The position numbers were made by a program, and so were the translations under genes. Source: Terasakiella pusilla DSM 6293 (lineage in GTDB: Bacteria; Pseudomonadota; Alphaproteobacteria; Rhodospirillales; Terasakiellaceae). From it: a DNA stretch of 64,000 nt. Position 1 is the first letter of the stretch. Each line of letters opens with the position of its first letter. This document shows positions 17,426-26,786 of the stretch, piece after piece. The stretch lies in NCBI RefSeq assembly GCF_000688235.1, contig NZ_JHYO01000002.1:124001-188000 (forward strand), in the 5' to 3' direction. The notes under the pieces are model-generated. The model was not told the DNA's origin and made no database searches. It saw nothing but the letters and a program-made list of their open reading frames with translations.

Positions 17426-18690
17426 GTGTGATGAAAGGGCTCAATCTGCCGAAGCCGGTGCGCGGCGTTCAGTTGGCTTTGATCGGTTTATATATTGCGC
17501 AAGCGATCCCGGTCTATCTGTTCGGGGCGGCCCTGCCTGCCATCTTCCGGGAACGGGGGCTGGATTTGGCAACGATTGGATCTTTAGGCGTTCTGATGCT
17601 GCCTTGGATTATCAAGTTTTTGTGGGCACCGTGGGTCGATCGGTTTCAACCGAAATTTTTAGGGCCGCGTAAAGGCTGGATTGTGCCGTTACATCTATGT
17701 GTCGTGGGGCTGGTGGTTATTTTTGCCTTTCTTGATCCGGCAAAAGATATTCATCTGTTTTTCCCGCTGGCGATGACTTTGGCGTTGATGAGTGCGACGC
17801 AGGATATAGCAACAGATGGCTATGCGGTTGAACATTTGACGGCTGATCAATTGGCGTTTGGCAATGCAATTCAGGGCGGCAGTATCGCGGCTGGCGTGTT
17901 AATCGGCGGGGCGAGTACGCTTTTTTTCTATGATTATTTTGGCTGGACCGTGGCGGTTTTAATCGCAGCCGGTTTGGCTTTTCTCTCGCTTGTGCCTTTC
18001 TTATGTGTGGCAGAAACTGTGGGACGTGTGGATCAATCCACCGACCAGCCCGTGCCGTCCCGTCCGTCTCTGCTGAATTTTTTAAAGCGTAAAGAAGCCC
18101 GCAGCCTTTTGTATTTTGCCCTGATCTTTCGATGCAGTGAAGGCTTGGTTAAGGCGATGGAACAGCCCTTTATGGTGGATAAAGGGTTGTCTTTGTCGGC
18201 GTTGGGGCTGCTTAGTGGCGGGGCTGCGGCAACTGTGGGGTTAGGGGGCGCGGCCATTGCGGCGTTGCTCATTGCCAATACGGGGCTAAAACGGTTTTTA
18301 TGGGGGATCGGCCTATCGCGTACCGTCTGTTTTGTCGGCTTTTTTGTGGCGGCGTTTCTGGTGAGTGTCAGCCCGTGGTTTCTTGTCGGTCTATCGTTTT
18401 TAAATACGGTCATCCGATATATGGAACTGGTCGGGCTTTATAGCTTGTTTATGAAGGGAAGCTCAAAGGGGCAAGCGGCAACGGACTTTACCTTCCTTGC
18501 CTGTGCCAACTTGTTTGTTTATATGCTTGGCAGCATGCTCAGTGGCGTGATCGCGCGCTCTTATGGGTATGAGGTTCTGTTTGGTCTGGCGTCTGTGTTG
18601 TCCTTGATCGGGATTGTTTGGGCCATGCAACAGTTGCGCAGCGTGCAAAGCAGTGTCTTACAGTTACAGTCAGCCGCGGAAAATGCCTAA
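17422..18690 (+). CDS. RhtX/FptX-like MFS siderophore importer
   Basis: This 422-residue major facilitator has about 12 hydrophobic helices. Features typical of the AmpG/RhtX/FptX branch are the IAQAIPVYLFGAALP start and the TQDIATDGYAVE motif near residue 125-136. Single-protein importers of this family carry ferric siderophores across the inner membrane without an ABC system, which fits its place behind a FecA-type receptor. It overlaps the upstream small gene and the downstream MFS gene. An AmpG-type muropeptide permease is the alternative, less likely here. Confidence 0.78.
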   Translation: MSVMKGLNLPKPVRGVQLALIGLYIAQAIPVYLFGAALPAIFRERGLDLATIGSLGVLMLPWIIKFLWAPWVDRFQPKFLGPRKGWIVPLHLCVVGLVVIFAFLDPAKDIHLFFPLAMTLALMSATQDIATDGYAVEHLTADQLAFGNAIQGGSIAAGVLIGGASTLFFYDYFGWTVAVLIAAGLAFLSLVPFLCVAETVGRVDQSTDQPVPSRPSLLNFLKRKEARSLLYFALIFRCSEGLVKAMEQPFMVDKGLSLSALGLLSGGAAATVGLGGAAIAALLIANTGLKRFLWGIGLSRTVCFVGFFVAAFLVSVSPWFLVGLSFLNTVIRYMELVGLYSLFMKGSSKGQAATDFTFLACANLFVYMLGSMLSGVIARSYGYEVLFGLASVLSLIGIVWAMQQLRSVQSSVLQLQSAAENA

Positions 18691-19843
18691 AGTTTTCCTG
18701 TGTCTGGCGTTGCTGTTGGGATTGACGCAATCTGCCATCTTGTTACTTGTCCCCGCCATTTTGGAAGCAACGCAAATTGCGTTTTTCGCCATTGGCGGGG
18801 CCATTTTCGTCGGGGCGTTCGTGCGTATCCTGTGCGCCCCGCTTTGTGGTCGTTTGTCCGATTGGATGGGGGCAAAGCGTGTGATCGGGGGCGCGTTGAT
18901 CTTGATCGCGGCAAGTTATCTCTGTCTGATTTTCCTGTTTATGGGCGATGGAGACAGCGCGATGGTCTGGCTGGTGCTCAACCGGGTCTGTGTGGCAGCA
19001 GGCAGTGCAGGGGTGATGCCTGTTATGCAAAATGTCCTGTCGGCACGCTATGTTGACAAGGCGCTGTCAACCAAAGTGGCCCTTCTAAACAATGGCTTTT
19101 ATGGCGGTATCTTGTTCGGGCCGGTGATGATGGTGGCCTTTATGCAGCTAAACACGCTCTTGCCACTTTATCTGCTTCTTGCGTGGTCCATCCTGTCTTT
19201 CTGCTGGTTGTTGTTTCCTTGGCAGACGGATCATCTTCACGGGCGATCCACAAACACAGGGCAGGCCCGCCAAATCAAGATATGGGGCCTGTTCCCCATC
19301 TTCCTCAGTGAAGGGCTGTTCTGTTGTGTGATCGGTGGTCTGCAAATCATTCTTGGGGTCTATGTTCAGGATAAACTGCAGGTCTCACCCCAGACAGCAA
19401 CTTTGTATTTAAGCGGGCTTTTAAGCCTGACGTCGGCAAGTATGATTGTGACCCAACTGATCTTCGCACGTGTCGCGAAAGTGCAAGGGGCGGTGCTGAT
19501 CTTTATCGCCGTGTCAGGGGGCTTGGTGGGGGTTATTTTTTTGCAGGTGGCGTCCTCGCTCTGGTGTTTTTACCTTGCGATGGTCTTTATCGGTTTGGGC
19601 ACGTCCTGCCTGCACCCGTGGGGCGTCTGGGCGATCAGCAAGCGCCTTGACACACAAAACAAAGGCTGGGCACTTGGGCTTCTCAGTGCAAGTGCGACCG
19701 CGGGAAATGCGCTTGGTGCGGGTCTTTTCCCTCTGTTGTTTGAGACCAAAGCCGATGCCGTCTTGGCCCCGATGGCCGTCATCCTGCTTTTTATTGGTGT
19801 TTTCCAACTCTGCTATAGATGCCGTTTGCGGGAAAATGGATGA
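18683..19843 (+). CDS. MFS transporter, probably siderophore-related
   Basis: This 386-residue 12-helix major facilitator contains the loop 2-3 motif GRLSDWMGAKRV (about residue 55-66). The ATG at 18683 overlaps the preceding importer's stop by 8 bases, so they are coupled. It belongs to the drug/metabolite DHA1-like branch rather than the RhtX branch. It could export siderophore or recycle the desferri form; nothing in the sequence decides this. It closes the first iron operon. Confidence 0.72.
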   Translation: MPKVFLCLALLLGLTQSAILLLVPAILEATQIAFFAIGGAIFVGAFVRILCAPLCGRLSDWMGAKRVIGGALILIAASYLCLIFLFMGDGDSAMVWLVLNRVCVAAGSAGVMPVMQNVLSARYVDKALSTKVALLNNGFYGGILFGPVMMVAFMQLNTLLPLYLLLAWSILSFCWLLFPWQTDHLHGRSTNTGQARQIKIWGLFPIFLSEGLFCCVIGGLQIILGVYVQDKLQVSPQTATLYLSGLLSLTSASMIVTQLIFARVAKVQGAVLIFIAVSGGLVGVIFLQVASSLWCFYLAMVFIGLGTSCLHPWGVWAISKRLDTQNKGWALGLLSASATAGNALGAGLFPLLFETKADAVLAPMAVILLFIGVFQLCYRCRLRENG

Positions 19844-20032
19844 AGTTGGCATCGGTAAAAAAAGCGGTTGAACGAGGTGTTTCAAGAAACGGCCCGAAAA
19901 TGTGGACAGCTTTTTTAAAAAATGTGTTCTGGTCACTGCATAGCCGTCGCAAAACCATCGTTTTATTAAAGACAAGTTGTCTCATTTCTGGTATCGCGGA
20001 TGATATGAGAGTTTGATTTTTATGAGTGTAAA

Positions 20033-20647
20033 ATGTCCATCGAAAGCGCGATTTCGTTTTTTATTGCCGTTCTGATCTTTGGTGTCACGCCGGGGCCGGG
20101 TGTCTTTGCTATTTTGGCGAAAGCACTTGTTCAGGGCAGTCGTTCCTGCGTTCTGCTGGCGATGGGGATGACCATTAGCGATATCATTTATCTTATTGCG
20201 GCTTGTCTCGGGCTTGCGGCGATTGCCACCCATTTTGGGGAAGTGTTTACCGTGATCCGCATCATTGGCGCGCTTTACCTTGCGTATCTGGGCTGGAAAA
20301 TGTGGTCAGCACCGGTTGATCTAACCCCGAAGGCCAGTAAAGACAGCAAAACGGGCCATGCACTCAGTTTTTTGCAAGGTTTTTTGATTTCCGCGTCAAA
20401 TCCTAAAGTGATCTTGTTCTATATCGCGTTTTTGCCGACTTTTATGGATTTAACCGTCCTTGATGCGCAAGATATCGTTGTGGCGTCTGGATTGACTTTT
20501 GTTGCTTTGATGATCGGCCTTATGGCAATTGCCGTTTTTGCCTCCAAAGCACGCCGCCTGTTCACGTCAGAAAATGCCGTTCGCCGCTTAAACAGAAGCG
20601 CCGGGTCCATCATGGTGGGGGCAGGCGCTTATCTTCTGTCGCGTTAG
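20033..20647 (+). CDS. LysE/RhtB-family amino acid exporter
   Basis: This 204-residue inner-membrane protein has about six hydrophobic helices, the N-terminal TPGPG motif (about residues 19-23) and a SNPK motif near residue 121 that are characteristic of LysE/RhtB translocators. The substrate is not predictable. It converges on the AraC regulator gene with 13 bases between them. The 190 bases upstream hold no convincing gene. Confidence 0.88.
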   Translation: MSIESAISFFIAVLIFGVTPGPGVFAILAKALVQGSRSCVLLAMGMTISDIIYLIAACLGLAAIATHFGEVFTVIRIIGALYLAYLGWKMWSAPVDLTPKASKDSKTGHALSFLQGFLISASNPKVILFYIAFLPTFMDLTVLDAQDIVVASGLTFVALMIGLMAIAVFASKARRLFTSENAVRRLNRSAGSIMVGAGAYLLSR

Positions 20648-20660
20648 GGTGGATCGGGGC

Positions 20661-21590
20661 TTAATGCAGGGCGTTTTGGGCGCGATATTCTTTTGGGCTT
20701 TGACCAATTTTCTTTTTAAACAATCTGGAAAAATACTGCGGATATTCAAAACCAAGCTGATACGCGACTTCGGCAACCGTTTTATCGGGTTGCAGCAGAA
20801 GGTTTTTCGCTTCATCAAGCAGGTACAGGTGAATATGTTCAATCGCGCTTTTACCTGTCTCCGCCTTCAGCATATCGCTTAAATAGCGTGACGACATCTT
20901 TAGTTGATCTGCGATGTCTTCGATTTTAGGGCTGCCGGACAGATCAATTTTTCCATCTTCAAAATACTGTTGAATGGCATCATTAAATCTAGAGACGACT
21001 TCATGGGACATGGTGGTGCGATTGAGGAACTGGCGCTTGTAGTAACGGTTGGCGTATTTGAGCAACGTATCCAACTGAGAGAGCAAAAGTTCTTTACTGA
21101 ATTCATCCTGATTGTTTTGATATTCCTGATGGATGTTCATCATCAGTTGACGCATCAGCTTTTCTTCTTTGGGGGAAAGATGGAGGGCTTCATTCACGGC
21201 GTAGGAAAAGAAGCTGTATTTTTTCAGGGTATTATGAAGCTCATGCCCTCTCACAAAATCTTCATGAATGAAAATCATAATGGCTTCTTTGGTCACGACA
21301 ACCTGATGACAGCTGATTTCCTGACGTGGGGCGACAAACATCATGGAGCCGTTGGTGAAGTCATATTTTGTGCGGCCATAATGCATTTCACCAGAGACAA
21401 TCTGTTTGATGGCAATCATATAAAAATCTGAGGAATAGGTGAAGTCGGGGGTCGTACAGATATCTACGTCCCCGATTGTGCTGGTACTTTCTTTATGACA
21501 AACCGCCAGCAGGGGATGTTCCGGTTTTGGCAATTCCATGGCTTCCATAAAATCTGCGATGGTGCTGAAGTGCATTTTGTTTTGTGTCAT
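20661..21590 (-). CDS. AraC-family transcriptional regulator
   Basis: This 309-residue protein has an N-terminal effector region (about 1-200) and a C-terminal pair of helix-turn-helices (about 210-305), ending in the family signature around GFEYPQYFSRLFKKKIGQSP. Upstream on the same strand are XdhC and the molybdenum hydroxylase genes. A 21-bp-phased direct repeat upstream of the iorA-like gene suggests it controls that operon; this is inference. It is 92 bases from the xdhC stop and probably has its own promoter. Confidence 0.85.
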   Translation of the reverse strand: MTQNKMHFSTIADFMEAMELPKPEHPLLAVCHKESTSTIGDVDICTTPDFTYSSDFYMIAIKQIVSGEMHYGRTKYDFTNGSMMFVAPRQEISCHQVVVTKEAIMIFIHEDFVRGHELHNTLKKYSFFSYAVNEALHLSPKEEKLMRQLMMNIHQEYQNNQDEFSKELLLSQLDTLLKYANRYYKRQFLNRTTMSHEVVSRFNDAIQQYFEDGKIDLSGSPKIEDIADQLKMSSRYLSDMLKAETGKSAIEHIHLYLLDEAKNLLLQPDKTVAEVAYQLGFEYPQYFSRLFKKKIGQSPKEYRAQNALH

Positions 21591-21682
21591 GATCTCATCT
21601 ATAAACTCATCGAGGGCGCCGTGGGGAGGCTAACAGCTAGGGTAGATGTTGGGTGTGAGGCCCCTCTGTCAAGCTTTTAGCC

Positions 21683-22666
21683 TCATTCTGCTGCCAGTCT
21701 TATAGTCTGCGGTGTGATTTTTTCATGTAAAACCGCATGGGCCTCTGCCAAAATGGACAGGGCGATGCTTTCGGGGAGTTGTCCGCCAATATCCAGTCCG
21801 GCCGGGCCGCTAACCGGGCAGGGCAGATCAAAGTCGGTGATGCCCGCGCGTTCCATCACTTGGTCATAGCGATGACGCGGGCCCAATAAGGCGATGTGCT
21901 TTAACGAGGTACCTTGCAGACAGGTCAACCCTTGGGCATCCAGATTGACGCTATGTGACATCAAAACAGCCGCATCCACTTTTTGATCCTTGATGTAATG
22001 CGTCAAGCTTGTGTCGAGCTTTCGTAAGATCGCATCAGCTTTCGCGAAATAGTCTGCTCGTGCGTTGGCGGCGCGCGGGTCGACAAGGCTGACACGCCAG
22101 CCCAGTTCTTTTGCGATGGTGACAACAGGGCGCGCATCGATCCCGCCGCCGATGACCAGTAGATGGGGCTCGGCAATAATCGGGGTGATCAGCCAGTCGT
22201 CTTTCAGGATGGTTTTGGGGCTGTGATCGTTCTCGCCCTGTTTAAAATAGGCCAGTGTGTCGCCAATTTTTTGATGGTAGGTGCCGGATGTGCGTGCTTG
22301 CAACGCCTCATAGACTGAAGTGAGCCCCAGATCATTTTCCCGGCTGAGGGGTTGAAGCATGATATACACCTTGCCACCGCATCCGATGCCCAATTGGAAG
22401 GAGAGATCATCTTCATCTGTGGCATCATAGCACAGTGTCATGGCACGCCCCGTGCGCATCACCTTGCGGGCGTTACGGATGATATCAGCTTCCAGACAGC
22501 CGCCGCTTAGCAAACCGAATTGTTGACCATGCCCGTTGATCATCATCATCGCGCCCGCCTTTCTATAGGCAGACCCTTCGGTTTTATAAACCGTTCCCAA
22601 GACCCATTCTGTGTCATGCTTGGCCTTGATCCATTCGGCCAGCAATGAAGACAAATGATTACTCAT
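21683..22666 (-). CDS. XdhC/CoxI-family maturation factor for a molybdenum hydroxylase
   Basis: This 327-residue protein has the XdhC_CoxI N-terminal domain (LSGGCLEADI near residue 53-62, GIGCGG near 93-98) and a C-terminal Rossmann-like XdhC_C domain (LVIGGGIDARP near 170-180). Family members bind the molybdenum cofactor, protect it and help sulfuration before insertion into xanthine dehydrogenase-type enzymes. It is 57 bases downstream of the IorB-like catalytic subunit gene, its likely client. Confidence 0.9.
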   Translation of the reverse strand: MSNHLSSLLAEWIKAKHDTEWVLGTVYKTEGSAYRKAGAMMMINGHGQQFGLLSGGCLEADIIRNARKVMRTGRAMTLCYDATDEDDLSFQLGIGCGGKVYIMLQPLSRENDLGLTSVYEALQARTSGTYHQKIGDTLAYFKQGENDHSPKTILKDDWLITPIIAEPHLLVIGGGIDARPVVTIAKELGWRVSLVDPRAANARADYFAKADAILRKLDTSLTHYIKDQKVDAAVLMSHSVNLDAQGLTCLQGTSLKHIALLGPRHRYDQVMERAGITDFDLPCPVSGPAGLDIGGQLPESIALSILAEAHAVLHEKITPQTIRLAAE

Positions 22667-22723
22667 GTTGGTCTCCTTCTTTTAGGTCGGGTGACAGGCA
22701 CCCGACCCAAGAATCTGAGGGGA

Positions 22724-24886
22724 TCAGACGAACTCAAAACCGGATTTCGTCAGGGGAAGATGCGTAATGCGCTTGCCCGTTTGGGCAAAAATCGCATTGG
22801 CAACCGCTGGCCCTGTCGGTGGTACGCCCGGTTCCCCGACACCACTTGGCGCGTCCGCCGACTGGACGATTGTAACATCGACAGCGGGCATATCGCGCAT
22901 GCGCAGCGGCTCATAATCCGGGAAGTTTTCCTGAACCACTTCGCCATTTTCCAATGTGATTTCACTGCGCAGGATATGACCAAGCCCGAAGCCTGAGCCG
23001 CCTTCCATTTGTGCTTTAATCACATCCGGGTTGACGGCAACGCCGCAATCAACGGCTATATGCAGCTTGTCCACATGCACTCGATCACCATCGACTGAAA
23101 TGTCGGCGACCACAGCAACGTAAGTGTTAAAAGAGAAATGAGAGGCAAAACCACGTTGATCTCCTGTTTTCCAGTTTGCGGCATCGCGCACAGCTTCGAT
23201 CACACCTGCCATGCGTTTTTGTTTGTCATCGGATTTGTCCAGCAGGGACAAACGCAGTTCGACAGGGTCTTGTCCCGTTTCATAGGCAAGCATGTCCATC
23301 ATGCTTTCCATGGCATAGGCTGTGTGGGTATGACCAACCGAGCGCCACCACAAGACAGGCACCGGTGTTTCAATATTTGTGACACCAACAGACATATTGG
23401 GGATGTTGTAAAGGGAATGCTTGACCCCTTCCACGGAGGTTTCATCCACATTGTCTTTGACCATAAAGGCCTCAAACGGGGTGCCGATCAAAATTGATTT
23501 ACCGGCAAGACCGTGGTTCCAGCCCGTGACCTTGCCGTCCCCATCAATGCCAATGGCGACGTTATGGGCATACATCGGGCGATAATAGCCCCCACGAATA
23601 TCGTCTTCGCGGCTCCACACCAGTTTGACAGGGACTTTGCGGCCCAGCAGATCAAAGGCCATGGCGGCTTCCATTTGATAGTCAGCCGCTGCGGTCGCCC
23701 GTCGCCCGAATGATCCGCCCGCATAGTAGGTTGTGACTTCGACCTGTTCAGGTTTGATCCCTAACAGATGGGCGAGGTTGCCTTGGATCATTGTTGGCAT
23801 TTGGGCGCCATCGTGGACGCGCACACCGGATGTGGTGGGTTCGATTACACAGTTTAATGTCTCCATCGGGGAGTGAGACAGGAACGGGAAGGTGAAGTCC
23901 GCCTCAATCACACGTTCGGACTTTTCGATCAGGGCCTTTGCGTCTTCACGTGGGATGCCCCATGCATGGACCGCAGGTTCTTTCGCGGCGTTGCTGTGAA
24001 AATTGATAAGTTCTTTATCACTGCGATTTTCGGCTGCTGAAAAATCCCATTCAGCGCTCACGGCATTGCGGGCTTGAAAGGCGGCCCAGGTATTTTCTGC
24101 ATAGACGGCAATGCCCGCTTTGTTTGGCAATGGTTTTGCGTCGATAAAGCCGCTGATTTCTTTGGCTTTGCTGATATCAAAACTGCTCAGTGTGCCGCCA
24201 AAACGCGGCGCGCGTTTGATCGCGACATAAACCATGCCGGGCAGCTTCACATCCATGGCAAAGATGGCCGACCCATTGGTTTTGTCAGAAGAGTCTTTGC
24301 GCGGCAGGTCCATCTTGCCGATCAAGGTAAATTGATCCGGTGTTTTTAACTGTGGTTCCGGCGTGGCTTTTAAGGTGGAGGCCAGATGCACGAATTTGCC
24401 AAAATGGGCGCTTCGGTTGCCGACACTTAAAACGCCGTTTGATACTTTGATCAAGCTTTCGTCAACGCCCCATTTTTGTGAGGCGGCGCGGACTAGAAGT
24501 TCGCGGGCGGTGGCGCCTGCTTTACGATATTGTAAAAAGGAGTTGGCGATGGCCGTTGACCCGCCTGTACCTTGCAGCTTGCCAAAAAACAGGTTGTTAT
24601 AGGTGTTGGCGTCTGCCGGGGCGAAATCGGTCTTGATCTGATCCCAGCTGGCATCCAGTTCTTCGGCAACCAGTGTGGTCAGGCCGGTGGTTGTGCCTTG
24701 GCCCATTTCAAAGTGTTTGATAATGACGGTTACTGTGCCGTCAGCATCAATTTTGACAAAAGGGTTTAAAACGACATCTTCTTGACCTGCGGCCAGAACA
24801 CCGCTTGCTGTGGTCCCGATAAACAGGGCCGCGCCTGCTGTGGCTGTCCCTTTTAAAAATCCGCGTCGTGATACATTCATGGTCAT
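22724..24886 (-). CDS. Molybdopterin subunit of an IorB-like aldehyde/N-heterocycle oxidoreductase
   Basis: This 720-residue catalytic subunit of the xanthine dehydrogenase family is exported by Tat (SRRGFLK, R7-R8, then a hydrophobic Ala-rich segment), like isoquinoline 1-oxidoreductase beta subunits and periplasmic aldehyde dehydrogenases. The molybdenum active-site motif GVGEPGVPP lies near the C-terminus with catalytic Glu685. It is paired with a 2Fe-2S subunit gene 3 bases upstream. No FAD subunit is present, so a cytochrome is the probable electron acceptor. The substrate cannot be read; aldehydes or N-heteroaromatics are typical. Confidence 0.87.
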   Translation of the reverse strand: MTMNVSRRGFLKGTATAGAALFIGTTASGVLAAGQEDVVLNPFVKIDADGTVTVIIKHFEMGQGTTTGLTTLVAEELDASWDQIKTDFAPADANTYNNLFFGKLQGTGGSTAIANSFLQYRKAGATARELLVRAASQKWGVDESLIKVSNGVLSVGNRSAHFGKFVHLASTLKATPEPQLKTPDQFTLIGKMDLPRKDSSDKTNGSAIFAMDVKLPGMVYVAIKRAPRFGGTLSSFDISKAKEISGFIDAKPLPNKAGIAVYAENTWAAFQARNAVSAEWDFSAAENRSDKELINFHSNAAKEPAVHAWGIPREDAKALIEKSERVIEADFTFPFLSHSPMETLNCVIEPTTSGVRVHDGAQMPTMIQGNLAHLLGIKPEQVEVTTYYAGGSFGRRATAAADYQMEAAMAFDLLGRKVPVKLVWSREDDIRGGYYRPMYAHNVAIGIDGDGKVTGWNHGLAGKSILIGTPFEAFMVKDNVDETSVEGVKHSLYNIPNMSVGVTNIETPVPVLWWRSVGHTHTAYAMESMMDMLAYETGQDPVELRLSLLDKSDDKQKRMAGVIEAVRDAANWKTGDQRGFASHFSFNTYVAVVADISVDGDRVHVDKLHIAVDCGVAVNPDVIKAQMEGGSGFGLGHILRSEITLENGEVVQENFPDYEPLRMRDMPAVDVTIVQSADAPSGVGEPGVPPTGPAVANAIFAQTGKRITHLPLTKSGFEFV

Positions 24887-24889
24887 GAT

Positions 24890-25351
24890 CTATGCCTCCA
24901 ACTTGCGTGCAGCCAGTTTGATGGCATCTTTAATTCTTACGTAGGTCGCGCAACGACAAGCATTGCCGGACATGTAGTCATCAATCTCTTCATCTGAGGG
25001 ATTGGCGTTCTCGCTGAGCAAACCGACGGCGGACATGATTTGGCCGGACTGACAGAAACCGCATTGGACGACATCCTTTTCGACCCACGCCTGTTGAACG
25101 GCCTTGGCGACGGGATCGCTTGCCCCTTCGATGGTGATGACGCGTGCGCCAACCGCATCTTCAACGGTTGTTTGGCAGGACCGCACAGGGGTACCGTTTA
25201 AATGGATGGTACAGGCCCCGCACGAGGCGACACCGCAGCCAAACTTTGTTCCTGTGAGATTAAGTTCGTCGCGCAACACCCACAAAAGCGGGGTATCCGC
25301 GGCGACATCCACTGAGCGTTCCTGCCCATTGATGTTTAACTGAAACTGCAT
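24890..25351 (-). CDS. 2Fe-2S subunit of the IorAB-like molybdenum hydroxylase
   Basis: This 153-residue protein carries two [2Fe-2S] sites. The plant-type ferredoxin site is C39, C44, C47 and C59, and the helical C-terminal site is C97, C100, C132 and C134. It shuttles electrons from the molybdenum subunit. It has no signal of its own and is expected to be co-exported with the Tat-tagged large subunit. It is the first gene of the operon iorA-iorB-xdhC, with GGAGAAATGAGG before the ATG. Confidence 0.9.
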   Translation of the reverse strand: MQFQLNINGQERSVDVAADTPLLWVLRDELNLTGTKFGCGVASCGACTIHLNGTPVRSCQTTVEDAVGARVITIEGASDPVAKAVQQAWVEKDVVQCGFCQSGQIMSAVGLLSENANPSDEEIDDYMSGNACRCATYVRIKDAIKLAARKLEA

Positions 25352-25435
25352 TGCCTCATTTCTCCAATATTAAAAGGGGGGATTGGTTAACTGTATTGTG
25401 CCCCAAGAGGCCTTAAATGCGGAATGCACAGAATC

Positions 25436-25463
25436 ACGAAAGATGAACACTTTTTAACGAAAG
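25436..25463. promoter_or_regulatory. Phased direct repeat, candidate AraC-type operator
   Basis: ACGAAAG occurs at 25436-25442 and again at 25457-25463, exactly 21 bases apart (two helical turns), the usual geometry of AraC-family half-sites. It lies 85-112 bases upstream of the iorA-like start in the 219-base gap 25352-25570. The AraC gene at 20661 is the obvious candidate partner. Confidence 0.4.
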
Positions 25464-25570
25464 TGTCCTGATGACGTGCAACGACAGAGTGACAGGGGGG
25501 AGCCGATCAGATGAATGCAGTTAAACAGACGGGGCAATTGTTTGCGCACATTCCCTTGGTTTTTCGTTTT

Positions 25571-26785
25571 TTACTTTTTGATCGAACGCTGTTGTTTGGC
25601 TTTATGTTTGCGCCACCAAATCATCAGCCCTGTAAGGGTGACGACAGTGAGGAAAAGGCCTGTCAGTGTTACAAGAATCCGATAGGGCAGACCCCAGATC
25701 CGCGCGATATGTAGGGTTGTGAGCCAATATGTGAACGTATCACCCGCCGCGACCCCTGTCGGCAGGGAATAGGTTTTGAGCAGGCCGGTGGACGCATCCA
25801 CAAAGACCCATGTTTGCCCAAAGGTATCGTTGGCATCAAGGCTGGTCCGCGCCATGAGCTTTAAGGTGTTTTGATCCGGGTAATAGGCAAACCGTTCATG
25901 CTCAATTACCGTGAAGTCATATGTTTGGCTGAGTTGGGCCAAGAGCTCGCGCGCAATCGCATAGCCGTTTTGCCAGCCAATCTCCGGCCTGTCTTTCAGC
26001 TCGCCTGGCGGGACAGGCAGTGCTGTTTTTGGGGCGGAGAAGGTGAGGATGTTTGAGACGACCGGGCGATAGACTTCTGAATAGAGGGTCATTGAAAGGC
26101 TGCTGAGTGCAAACATTGCTAGAAGCAACCATGCCCAAAGGCTCAGGGCCGTATGCAAATCGAAGGTGATCTTGTATGAGGTTGCAGCCCACCTGACTTT
26201 CCAGAAGCCTGTCCATTTTTTCAGTCTGGATTTGTCTTTATTTTTGGAGTGGGGAAAGGTCAGCATCAGGCCGGTGAAGCAATCGATGAGCCATAAAAGA
26301 GAGATCGCCCCCAATATATAGGTGCCGGTTTGCCCCAAAGTTAAGGATTGATGTAATCGGTAGACAAAAGGCATGAAGTTGGTCCAGCCTTGCGTGATAT
26401 CGCCCCAGTTTCTTTTCCCGACGATTTCTCCGGTATATCGATTTACAAAGACCTCGTTAAACGCCGATTGTGTAGCTTTGTTCGCCCCTGTTGTTTTGGG
26501 TTCGACAAAAAACAAAGTCAGGTTGGTGTCGGGTAAGCTTTTTAGCAACATCCAGTTGACCTGCATGTCAGGGAGCGCATGTTCCACACGATCACGTAAA
26601 TCAAACGGGCTGAGGGGGGAGAGGGCAAGGTCTGCTTCTGGGGTGGGCTCAGCTTGATTGATCCAGAGATCAATTTCCTGATACCAGACAAGCAGAGAAC
26701 CCGTTAGGCCGGTTATGATCAGGAAACCCGCCATAACCAGCCCAAAGTAGCGATGCAGAAGAACGAGTTTCTGTCTGATCTTCAT
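25571..26785 (-). CDS. PepSY-domain membrane protein, probable ferric-siderophore reductase
   Basis: This 404-residue inner-membrane protein of the PepSY_TM family starts MKIRQKLVLLHRYFGL at 26785, one base after the receptor stop. It has a first helix at about 12-36, two more near 155-175 and 210-235, and a C-terminal helix near 370-392, with a periplasmic PepSY-type stretch between. The H-R-Y-F/G-L start and conserved His residues are typical of FoxB/PiuB-like heme-binding reductases that free iron from siderophores in the periplasm. A frame 33 codons longer would lie inside the receptor gene. Its coupling to a siderophore receptor supports the role. Confidence 0.75.
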   Translation of the reverse strand: MKIRQKLVLLHRYFGLVMAGFLIITGLTGSLLVWYQEIDLWINQAEPTPEADLALSPLSPFDLRDRVEHALPDMQVNWMLLKSLPDTNLTLFFVEPKTTGANKATQSAFNEVFVNRYTGEIVGKRNWGDITQGWTNFMPFVYRLHQSLTLGQTGTYILGAISLLWLIDCFTGLMLTFPHSKNKDKSRLKKWTGFWKVRWAATSYKITFDLHTALSLWAWLLLAMFALSSLSMTLYSEVYRPVVSNILTFSAPKTALPVPPGELKDRPEIGWQNGYAIARELLAQLSQTYDFTVIEHERFAYYPDQNTLKLMARTSLDANDTFGQTWVFVDASTGLLKTYSLPTGVAAGDTFTYWLTTLHIARIWGLPYRILVTLTGLFLTVVTLTGLMIWWRKHKAKQQRSIKK

Positions 26786-26786
26786 T

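Noticed and set aside
19819-20016. 65-codon frame between the second MFS gene and the LysE gene
   Set aside because: It starts inside the MFS gene, has no ribosome site, and the translation looks like neither a membrane nor a soluble protein.
21626-21684. GAGGCTAA / TTAGCCTC repeat between araC and xdhC
   Set aside because: The spacing of 43 bases and overlap with the xdhC stop give no stable or meaningful structure.
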